6,742 bases of DNA from Synergistaceae bacterium. GTDB taxonomy: Bacteria > Synergistota > Synergistia > Synergistales > Aminobacteriaceae. The DNA lies in NCBI GenBank assembly GCA_009784305.1, contig WRBZ01000047.1, forward strand, positions 1-6,742. The letters run 5' to 3'. The translations under genes were made by a program, and so were the position numbers. Position 1 is the stretch's first letter, and each line of letters starts with the position of its first letter. Positions 1 through 5,242 of the stretch are shown here, one piece after another. The notes beneath the pieces were generated by a model that saw nothing but the letters and a program-made list of their open reading frames with translations, was not told the origin of the DNA and searched no databases.

Positions 1-398
1 CGCAAACCATACCGCTTCGCAGAGTACTTCGCGCGGGTCAGGAGGTTTTGGCTCCCCCCGCTTGCGAGTATCACCGATCGAAGCCCATGCAGCTCATCTG
101 TCGAGGTACACGCGCCCAAGTGTATTATCTCCGCCGCGCCCAGCCCCGCAAGCCCCTCGCAGCACGACAAAACCGCGCCGCTCCCGAAACCGGATGATAC
201 AACGGCGATCGCCACATTTTTATAGCTGCCTGAGTAAGCCAGGACATCCCCCAGCTCGTAAACCAGAGTATTGCACTCCAGGTGGTGGGCGGCGAGCATC
301 TTCGCGCGCAGGGGGTCGTCGGTAAGTATTATGCGCCCAGGCAGGGTTTCCGGGAGTTTGTTCAACCCGTGATCGCACCTCTCATGAAAAAATCGCAC
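1..398 (-). CDS. DeoD-family nucleoside phosphorylase, divergent (3' end outside window)
   Basis: The minus frame from 398 to the left edge encodes about 132 residues that align without gaps to the N-terminal half of hexameric purine nucleoside phosphorylase (DeoD), which splits purine nucleosides with phosphate. Landmarks are DDPLRAK (family GDPLRAK), YSGSYK (family FTGTYK), SSGFGSG (family G-GMG-PS) and IIHLGACTS (family IIRVGSCGA). Of the phosphate ligands of E. coli DeoD only Arg24 is kept; Gly20 is Asp, Arg43 is Gly and Arg87 is His. It may therefore be a non-phosphorolytic or altered-specificity paralogue. The start is uncertain: GTG at 398 has a weak Shine-Dalgarno site, while TTG at 365 has GAGAGG 12 nt upstream and gives a length nearer the family norm. 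A stop (TAG) precedes both. It has its own promoter at 435-463. Family membership is firm; substrate is not inferable. The catalytic Asp204/Arg217 region lies outside the window. Confidence 0.8.
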   Translation of the reverse strand, partial: MRFFHERCDHGLNKLPETLPGRIILTDDPLRAKMLAAHHLECNTLVYELGDVLAYSGSYKNVAIAVVSSGFGSGAVLSCCEGLAGLGAAEIIHLGACTSTDELHGLRSVILASGGSQNLLTRAKYSAKRYGL

Positions 399-434
399 AC
401 TTTGCCAGCCCTATATGATGATAGCGCAGCAGTT

Positions 435-463
435 ATTATACACTGCATGTGTCCCTTATACAA
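435..463 (-). promoter_or_regulatory. Sigma-A-type promoter of the nucleoside phosphorylase gene
   Basis: On the minus strand TTGTAT (458-463) and a perfect TATAAT (435-440) are separated by exactly 17 bp. Transcription would begin near 428, about 30 nt before the GTG candidate start and about 63 nt before the TTG candidate. The site lies in an AT-rich gap after dxr, so the phosphorylase is probably not solely dependent on dxr read-through. Confidence 0.6.
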
Positions 464-504
464 TATAGTTCGCAGCGCGGCCGCGAATTTCTGTCATGAT
501 TTTC

Positions 505-523
505 GACATTATTCTATAATGTC
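505..523. repeat. Perfect 8-bp inverted repeat between dxr and the phosphorylase gene
   Basis: GACATTAT (505-512) and ATAATGTC (516-523) are perfect reverse complements around a 3-nt centre. The stem is AT-rich and no T-run follows on the minus strand, so it is a poor intrinsic terminator for dxr. It could be an operator: it sits about 40 bp upstream of the -35 box of the phosphorylase promoter. The remainder of 464-572 shows no other feature I can support. Confidence 0.45.
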
Positions 524-572
524 ATTAAAGCGTTGGGCGAAACCCGCGCGCTCGTGTGCCGGCCTCGGCTTA

Positions 573-1715
573 TTATACCGCCACGTTCACCATGCGCGTG
601 TAGAGCCGGGCCTCCGCGTCCGCTTCCAGGATATCGCCAAGCGACAAATGATCCCCCGAAGGGACGCGCGCGAGCGCAGATTCCACACATTTCGCTATGT
701 CGGTGAACCGTATCTCCCCGTTTAGGAAACGCGCCACCGCCGTCTCCCCCGCCGCCGCAAGCACCGCCCCCGCAAGCCCCCCCCGACCGGCCGCTTCCAG
801 CGCAAGCGCGAAGCATGGGAAAGCGCGCTGATCCGGCGGCTCCTCCGCAAACGAGGGCAGAGCGCTCAGATCGAGCGGCTTAACAAGCGGAGGCCGGACT
901 TCCGGGTACGTCAACGCGAATTGGATCGGCAGCCTCATGTCCGCCGCCGTCATATAGATGTACGGGCTTTTGTGGACATACTCGACGACCGCGTGGATTA
1001 TGCTTTCCCTGTGGATGCTGACCGAGATACGCTCCAGGGGCATCCCGAAATAATGCATCGTCTCTATGACCTCGTACCCCTTGTTCAGCAGCGTAGCGCT
1101 GTCAATCGTGATTTTTCTGCCCATTTTCCAGCTGGGGTGCTTGAGCGCGTCTTCTATCGTCACATCATACAAACTCTCCGGGCTCCGCCCATAGAACGGC
1201 CCGCCGGAAGCCGTGAGTATTACCCTCCGCACAAGCTCGCGCGGGACGCCCTCCAGGCAGAGGAATACAGCGGATAATTCCGAATCCACAGGCAACAGCA
1301 GGGTCTTGCTCGCACCCATCCGCTTCATAACGAGCCGCCCCGCGGACACCATGGATTCCTTGTTGGCAAGCGCCAGCCGGGGTACGGCGCCGATCGCGGC
1401 AAGCGTGGGCAGGAGCCCGGAAATACCGGGCGACGCCACCAAGGTCGTCACCGCGCGCGGGTGGGCAGCGGCCTCGCAAACGGAGTCAGGCCCTCCGAGC
1501 ACTTTTACCGGCGTGTCGGACAATCTGACGCGCAGGTCGCTTGCGGCGGCCGCATCGGACATCACGGCCATTTCGGGCCGGTACTTGCGGCACTGGTTTT
1601 CAAGCTCCGACACATTTCTTCCGGCCGCAAGGGCCACCGGGCGCTCGCCGAGGTGGTCGAGCACGTCGAGGGCTTGCTTTCCGATCGAACCTGTCGAACC
1701 GATCAGTGAAATCAT
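573..1715 (-). CDS. dxr: 1-deoxy-D-xylulose 5-phosphate reductoisomerase
   Basis: The 380-residue product rearranges and reduces 1-deoxy-D-xylulose 5-phosphate to 2-C-methyl-D-erythritol 4-phosphate with NADPH and a divalent metal, the committed step of the cytoplasmic MEP isoprenoid pathway. The N-terminus carries the NADPH loop GSTGSIG (5-11). LANKES (116-121) follows, then metal ligands Asp144 and Glu146 in PVDSE, the substrate-side HPSW (193-196) with the flexible-loop Trp, and NKGYE (211-215) whose Glu215 is the third metal ligand. Length is normal for the family. ATG at 1715 is chosen because GGAAGGGG lies 7 nt upstream and the NADPH loop begins at once; an in-frame ATG at 1775 would add 20 unmatched residues. 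One stretch is odd: where B. subtilis has DKSVIAQLG before the PDMR motif, this protein has HKSPYIYMT before ADMR (248-261). The usual neighbours uppS, cdsA and rseP are not adjacent, and a leader promoter at 1858-1886 gives independent expression. Confidence 0.96.
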   Translation of the reverse strand: MISLIGSTGSIGKQALDVLDHLGERPVALAAGRNVSELENQCRKYRPEMAVMSDAAAASDLRVRLSDTPVKVLGGPDSVCEAAAHPRAVTTLVASPGISGLLPTLAAIGAVPRLALANKESMVSAGRLVMKRMGASKTLLLPVDSELSAVFLCLEGVPRELVRRVILTASGGPFYGRSPESLYDVTIEDALKHPSWKMGRKITIDSATLLNKGYEVIETMHYFGMPLERISVSIHRESIIHAVVEYVHKSPYIYMTAADMRLPIQFALTYPEVRPPLVKPLDLSALPSFAEEPPDQRAFPCFALALEAAGRGGLAGAVLAAAGETAVARFLNGEIRFTDIAKCVESALARVPSGDHLSLGDILEADAEARLYTRMVNVAV

Positions 1716-1720
1716 TTTTT

Positions 1721-1731
1721 TGCCCCTTCCA
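1721..1731 (-). promoter_or_regulatory. Ribosome binding site that fixes the dxr start
   Basis: The minus strand reads GGAAGGGG, seven bases, then ATG at 1715. This purine-rich site decides for the 380-residue form over the longer open frame from 1775. Confidence 0.75.
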
Positions 1732-1820
1732 AAGCGGGCTGCGCCCACGAACCAATGTGCGGCGCCGGAATTCAAATGTCAGACGCCAGAAAAAAGAATT
1801 CATATTGATAGAAACAAGTT

Positions 1821-1847
1821 GCGGGAGAGCTTGCAGCGCTCTCCCGC
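1821..1847 (-). terminator. Strong hairpin in the dxr leader; terminator of the island or 5' mRNA hairpin
   Basis: GCGGGAGAGC (1821-1830) pairs perfectly with GCTCTCCCGC (1838-1847) around a 7-nt loop. On the minus strand it is followed by AACTTGTTTCT, a broken T-tract, so termination of transcripts arriving from gene A is plausible but not ideal. Because the dxr promoter lies just upstream at 1858-1886, the same hairpin would form within about 5 nt of the dxr transcript 5' end, where it could stabilise the mRNA or act as an attenuator. Both roles are possible. Confidence 0.55.
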
Positions 1848-1857
1848 AGGCGCGGTC

Positions 1858-1886
1858 ATTGTACCACATTTTAACCATGCAGACAA
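1858..1886 (-). promoter_or_regulatory. Extended -10 promoter of dxr
   Basis: On the minus strand TTGTCT (1881-1886), a 17-bp spacer and TACAAT (1858-1863) form a sigma-A-type promoter; the spacer ends in TGG, giving an extended -10 (TG-N). Transcription would start near 1851, leaving a leader of about 136 nt. The -35 box begins 28 bp after the stop of gene A, so dxr can be expressed independently of the island upstream. Confidence 0.6.
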
Positions 1887-1914
1887 TACTTTCCCGTATT
1901 ACCATGGGTGCAGA

Positions 1915-2619
1915 TCAACTACCAGACATTCGGATAAAGTATTCTTGCTTTATGCTCTCATACGCTTCCTGAGTTATGGGCTCAAAGAGTTTCAGTTCTT
2001 CGAAATAGTTTTCCTCTGGCATAAATCCGGGATTTTCACGGACGAACTGCGCAAGTTCGATCCTCTCTTCAGCCGTCAACTCGCCATATTGCCATCTGCC
2101 CTTGTATAACCCGTATTCCTGGTCATAAACCGATTTTGCTGTTCTTAGCGCATTTTCATAACTCCAGAAATAAAAATACAAATAATATGCCCATCTGGAA
2201 AAATCAGTAAATCTGTCAAACAAGTAGTCGTTATATGACTGATATAACCTGATAATATCCTCCTTCGTAGGCGGAGTAAGCAAATCGTTATCAAATGAGG
2301 CCCTATACGTTGAATACAGGCTCAATAACAGTTCCAGCTTGTCAGAATAGATAAGATGCCCGTCGCCGATATCCTCCTCCCGCTCCACGCTATCGTATGT
2401 AAACTCGTTAACGCCTACGTGGATGGCTTCAAGCCCCTGAAAAACATATTTTCTACTTTTTTTATTCAACCTCTCGCTTTCTTCCTTACGCATTTTAATA
2501 TTCTCAGTGATCGGACCTTTTAAGCCAATAACTGTAGTAACCAGTGCGACTAATGCCATTACGTAAACAACACAACGACGTATTGTCTCTTTTTTTCTTG
2601 CCCTTAATTCCGTTTCCAT
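1915..2619 (-). CDS. Membrane-anchored protein of unknown family, paralogue A
   Basis: I do not recognise this 234-residue protein. A basic N-terminus (residues 4-15, rich in Arg/Lys) precedes one hydrophobic segment (about 16-33), which by the positive-inside rule suggests N-in/C-out topology with a charged, probably helical region of about 200 residues outside. No lipobox or cleavage site is evident. Conserved with paralogues B and C are IYSDKLEL (90-97), YENALRTAK (154-162), YDQEYGLYKG (165-174), ELTAEERIELA (180-190) and NPGFMPEE (196-203). Residues about 112-150 differ strongly from the paralogues. ATG at 2619 has GAGGG six bases upstream and lies 12 bp after the stop of the 170-residue gene, so the two are one transcription unit. 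The first 90 bp or so are nearly the same as in C (about 10 differences by eye). An immunity-type or partner protein for the upstream product is a guess from gene order. Confidence 0.85.
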   Translation of the reverse strand: METELRARKKETIRRCVVYVMALVALVTTVIGLKGPITENIKMRKEESERLNKKSRKYVFQGLEAIHVGVNEFTYDSVEREEDIGDGHLIYSDKLELLLSLYSTYRASFDNDLLTPPTKEDIIRLYQSYNDYLFDRFTDFSRWAYYLYFYFWSYENALRTAKSVYDQEYGLYKGRWQYGELTAEERIELAQFVRENPGFMPEENYFEELKLFEPITQEAYESIKQEYFIRMSGS

Positions 2620-2631
2620 TATTTTCCCTCA

Positions 2632-3144
2632 CTACTTTTGATTGTGTACTGATCTGTACCAATCCACATACTTCTTAATTCTATCGTTATTAATTTCATC
2701 ATCTTCTGTCAGCAAGAAGCTTATGAAGTCTTGCACATCCAGGCTAATACCGGTTTCAACCTTGTATACTTCCAGATCCTCCTCGAGTTTATCCACTTCT
2801 ATGATGATATGATTAAATAGTATTCCGCCTGATGAAGTAAATGTGATCGCTGCTCCAATATAAGCTACGTCTGAAAGCTTGTCATAATCAGACATTTTTA
2901 AAGCACGATCCACTTTCTTATTTTTTTCTTCATTTTTAACGAGAGCATTAACCAGGTCAAAAGCAGCAGTACCAGCTTTAAATATTCCTTTTAGTGCAGG
3001 GTTTATGCTTGTAATAGCGTCCGTGATTTGTTTGATCGCATATTTATTAAACCATTCTTGCGCCGCCTCAATCTGTCCTAATTGCATTGACCGTAATTCT
3101 TTGTCATGATACTTTTTGGGGACATTTGCTTGATGAAACACCAT
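2632..3144 (-). CDS. C-terminal-domain paralogue of the large island protein (truncated form)
   Basis: The 170-residue product matches only residues about 330-485 of the large protein encoded at 5242-6742. Shared blocks are the LGQI/MGQI start, GAAxTxTSSGGI (97-108 here, 416-427 there), LEE-L--Y-V-TG-SL-VQD (120-139) and a late WY (162-163). The first dozen residues match nothing, and the roughly 330 N-terminal residues of the full form are missing. There is no Shine-Dalgarno site before ATG 3144, and the start codon sits at the edge of an inverted-repeat element, so the gene looks cut at that junction. The body of the frame is intact with conserved positions, which argues for a functional domain or a recent truncation. 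Glycine/alanine-rich hydrophobic stretches (50-66, 92-108) might meet a membrane. Gene A follows after 12 bp. No family recognised. Confidence 0.72.
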   Translation of the reverse strand: MVFHQANVPKKYHDKELRSMQLGQIEAAQEWFNKYAIKQITDAITSINPALKGIFKAGTAAFDLVNALVKNEEKNKKVDRALKMSDYDKLSDVAYIGAAITFTSSGGILFNHIIIEVDKLEEDLEVYKVETGISLDVQDFISFLLTEDDEINNDRIKKYVDWYRSVHNQK

Positions 3145-3297
3145 TTCTGAAAAATACCATCATTTTTTACACAAATCTTAAGTAAAGTACGATTTTCATG
3201 CGGATTTTGGCTGATTATCGAGAAAAACAGACGTTTTTCACTTAAAATTCGTACTCTACTTGCATTTTGTGCTAAAAACCGGATGTTTTTCTGGAAA
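3144..3297. repeat. Imperfect inverted repeat of about 155 bp (MITE-like or hairpin element)
   Basis: The left arm (3144-3196) and the reverse complement of the right arm (3244-3297) align along their whole length with a few small gaps, roughly three quarters identical by eye. The best block is AAGTAAAGTACGA against AAGTAGAGTACGA. The centre holds a perfect hairpin, GAAAAAC (3222-3228) and GTTTTTC (3233-3239). No transposase is encoded. The size and palindromic form suit a non-autonomous miniature element, though a transcribed long hairpin is equally possible. The left edge coincides with the start codon of the 170-residue gene. Terminal repeats and target duplication could not be defined. 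Confidence 0.5.
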
Positions 3298-3421
3298 TCT
3301 TATAAGTCCGGGCGTAATTAGTCGAACAATCATAATGACGAATCCGCTTCTGTGTTAATTCACACTAAATCCGTTCATTCGCTTCTGTACGCAAACAACT
3401 TATGCTAATAGCCACGCAAAA

Positions 3422-3589
3422 ATGGCTGTCCGGGAAGTCCCGGTTGCTGGATTGCAGCAAGCAGGGCAGTGGGTTGGCGTCATGCGTCCGGGCGGGGCTT
3501 ATGTGGTTAAGTCCTCCTCTGCAGATGGCAGGGGCGTGACGCCGTTGCAGGGGCGCATTTTTCGGGGTTTTGCCTGTTCTACCTGCTAA
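3422..3589 (+). other. GC-rich block with open plus-strand frame (55 codons) and tight hairpins; small gene or structured RNA
   Basis: Within the 562-bp gap this stretch is far more GC-rich than the flanking AT-rich DNA. Two hairpins stand side by side: CCGGGA-AG-TCCCGG (3430-3443) and TTGCTG-GATTG-CAGCAA (3444-3460). A GCAGGG (near 3547) and CCCTGC (3591-3596) followed by GTTTTTG could close a larger stem. The plus frame from ATG 3422 to TAA 3589 encodes 55 residues, including AYVVKSSSADGRGVTPLQGR; the frame is open back to 3359 without another ATG. No ribosome binding site precedes the ATG and the composition (Gly, Val, Ser, Arg) resembles no family I know. It may be a dispersed repeat, a structured RNA or a short gene; I cannot choose between them. 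Confidence 0.3.
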
Positions 3590-3706
3590 TCCCTGCGTTT
3601 TTGGGGGCGATATTAATTTAGGGGGTCTGGCATCCCTTGGAACGGCTGACCTTTTAAACTAACGATATGATTCGAATTTACCATGGACGCAGATTATCCA
3701 TCCCTG

Positions 3707-4378
3707 TCAGTTATTGCATTCTTGCTTTATGCTCTCATATGCATCCAGAGTTATAAGCTCAAGATTTTTCAATACTTCGGAATAGATGTCCTCAGGCATG
3801 AAATCCGGGTTATTACGGACGAACTGCGCAAGTTCGATCCTCTCATTGGCTGTCAAGTCACCATAATGTAATTTGCCCTTATACAGCCCATATTCCTCGT
3901 CATAAGCTATTTTCGCTGTTCTCAGAGCGTCTTCGTAATTTCTGATGTACTCCCTTGAGATTTCTGCCCAACTACAGAAATGATTAAACCTTTTTAAAAG
4001 GGTCGGCCTTATGGCGTTATACATTTTTTTAATGCCATTCTTTGTCGGCGCTCTGTACCCATTGTCGTAGTATGTGGCAATAAAGGTTGAATACAGGTGT
4101 AACTGCAGTTCCAGCTTGTCAACATAGATAAAATCCCCGTCGCCGATTTCCTCTATCCGCCCTTCGTTGTCGCACGCATACTCATTGACGTATACCCCAA
4201 TATCGTTCAGTTTAGTTCTGATCGCGCGTTTTATTGGTATGAGTGCCTCTTCAACTCTTTTCTGATCCTCGATATACCCTTCCATAGAGTCATGGACAGT
4301 GGCAAGTAATACGCTTAATGCCATAATAACAGCGAAAGAACAACCAACTATCGTTTTTGCTCTTGAACTCTTTTCCAT
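3707..4378 (-). CDS. Membrane-anchored protein of unknown family, paralogue B (orphan)
   Basis: Unrecognised family, shared with A and C. ATG at 4378 (223 residues) is preferred over the in-frame ATG at 4435 because GGGAG lies five bases before it and the paralogues begin just ahead of the membrane segment. That hydrophobic segment (about 9-27) is unlike the nearly identical ones of A and C. The outer region matches them: IYVDKLELQLHLYSTF (84-99), NYEDALRTAK (147-156), YDEEYGLYKGKLHYGDLT (159-176), ERIELAQFVRNNP (179-191) and FMPED (193-197). The final AYESIKQE block resembles A, the centre resembles C, suggesting a mosaic history. No large-protein partner lies upstream: the preceding gene is C, so B is an orphan copy. 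It has a possible promoter of its own at 4455-4485. Sequence similarity to A continues past the stop codon. Confidence 0.83.
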   Translation of the reverse strand: MEKSSRAKTIVGCSFAVIMALSVLLATVHDSMEGYIEDQKRVEEALIPIKRAIRTKLNDIGVYVNEYACDNEGRIEEIGDGDFIYVDKLELQLHLYSTFIATYYDNGYRAPTKNGIKKMYNAIRPTLLKRFNHFCSWAEISREYIRNYEDALRTAKIAYDEEYGLYKGKLHYGDLTANERIELAQFVRNNPDFMPEDIYSEVLKNLELITLDAYESIKQECNN

Positions 4379-4454
4379 TGCTGCTCCCGGTTTATCATGT
4401 TTTTTGCTAAATACGCGCCGAAAAACCAAACACATTTCGATGCGGCATGAAATT

Positions 4455-4485
4455 AGTATAATGTATCGAGTAACTTGAAGGTCAA
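4455..4485 (-). promoter_or_regulatory. Candidate promoter of paralogue B
   Basis: On the minus strand TTGACC (4480-4485, five of six -35 bases) precedes TATACT (4455-4460, five of six -10 bases) with a 19-bp spacer, slightly long for sigma-A. It lies 77 bp upstream of the B start codon and downstream of the C stop, so B could be transcribed apart from the large-protein/C unit. The short stretch 4486-4528 shows only a weak imperfect dyad. Confidence 0.4.
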
Positions 4486-4528
4486 TAGGTACTACATTCC
4501 TAAATCCGAACGGAATATCCGGCTTTGA

Positions 4529-5242
4529 TCAAAATTCGGCCATTTCGCGTTTCCACTCAAGTAATAGGCGCTCAAATTCTTCATATCTCAATGGCTCAAG
4601 ATTTTTCAGCTCTTCAAAAAATATGTCTTCGGGCATGAATTCCGGATTATTACGGACGATTTTCGCAAGCTCAATTCTCTCTTTACCCGTCAGTTCACCA
4701 TAATGCAACTTGCCCTTGTACAGTCCATATTCCTCGTCATAAACCAGTTTTGCTGTTCTAAGAGCGTCTTCGTAATTCTGTATATAATCCTTTGTTAGCT
4801 CTGCCCAAAGACAAAACTGTAGGAGTCTTTCAGCTGGCTTCATATTATTATGTAAAAATATTTTTTTTATATCATTCATCTCAGGTGCTTTGTTTTTATT
4901 AATATACGAGGCCAAAAAAGATGAATACAAGCTCAACTGAAGTTCCAGTTTGTCAGAATAGATATACTCACCATCGTAGATTTTCTCCTTCCGCTCATAG
5001 CTATCGTACGTATACTCCGTAACGACTACTCCTATTCTGGCGAGCCGACTAATCATTACATCTTTATTAAACTTCATTTGCTCATCACGTTTTTCCTCCT
5101 CCGCCTCACGTCTTTCCTTACGTTTTTCCATATTCTCAGTGACTGGACCTTTTAAGCCAATAACTGCAGTAACCAGGGCGATTAACGCCATTACGTAAAC
5201 GATAGAACGACGTACTGTCTCTACTCTTGCTTTTTTTCCCAT
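4529..5242 (-). CDS. Membrane-anchored protein of unknown family, paralogue C, coupled to the large protein
   Basis: Unrecognised family. Two ATGs stand in tandem at 5245 and 5242; AAGGAG lies two bases before the first and five before the second, so the second (237 residues) is the likelier start. Either way translation is coupled, the stop of the large gene (TGA, 5244-5242) overlapping the start. A basic N-terminus, a hydrophobic segment (about 13-30) and a charged Lys/Glu stretch (38-60, possible coiled coil) are followed by the family core: YTYDSYERKE (77-86), IYSDKLELQLSLYSSF (94-109), NYEDALRTAK (156-165), YDEEYGLYKGKLHYGELT (168-185) and NPEFMPED (199-206). Predicted single-pass with C-terminus outside. 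Residues about 116-150 are the part least like A and B. The tight coupling indicates that it acts together with the large protein, for instance as membrane partner or immunity protein; that role is inference. Confidence 0.88.
   Translation of the reverse strand: MGKKARVETVRRSIVYVMALIALVTAVIGLKGPVTENMEKRKERREAEEEKRDEQMKFNKDVMISRLARIGVVVTEYTYDSYERKEKIYDGEYIYSDKLELQLSLYSSFLASYINKNKAPEMNDIKKIFLHNNMKPAERLLQFCLWAELTKDYIQNYEDALRTAKLVYDEEYGLYKGKLHYGELTGKERIELAKIVRNNPEFMPEDIFFEELKNLEPLRYEEFERLLLEWKREMAEF

Noticed and set aside
62..325. Plus-strand open frame at the left edge
   Set aside because: It is the shadow of the DeoD-like gene, whose minus-strand translation matches the family gap-free.
282..725. 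Plus-strand open frame over the dxr 3' end and phosphorylase promoter
   Set aside because: It overlaps two genes and a promoter on the other strand and has no recognisable content or ribosome binding site.
1716..1775. N-terminal extension of Dxr from the upstream ATG
   Set aside because: The 20 added residues match nothing in the family and the Shine-Dalgarno site lies within them, directly before ATG 1715.
1213..2109. Long plus-strand open frame (298 codons) across dxr and gene A
   Set aside because: It is antisense to two well-supported genes, has a low-complexity Ser/Arg/Pro composition from GC-rich codons read backwards, and crosses a promoter and hairpin.
3145..3706. CRISPR array, tRNA or complete insertion sequence in the gap
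   Set aside because: There are no regularly spaced repeats, no cloverleaf and no transposase; only the inverted repeat and GC-rich block are supported.
3683..3871. Short plus-strand frames over the 3' ends of B and of the large gene (also 5318-5512, 5509-5808)
   Set aside because: All are antisense shadows of conserved paralogous coding sequence.
4379..4435. Upstream ATG of paralogue B adding 19 residues
   Set aside because: No ribosome binding site precedes it, while ATG 4378 has GGGAG at good spacing and matches the start of the paralogues.
4502..4528. Possible terminator after gene C (CCG/CGG dyad)
   Set aside because: The pairing is short, interrupted and lacks a convincing T-tract, so it is too weak to list as a terminator.
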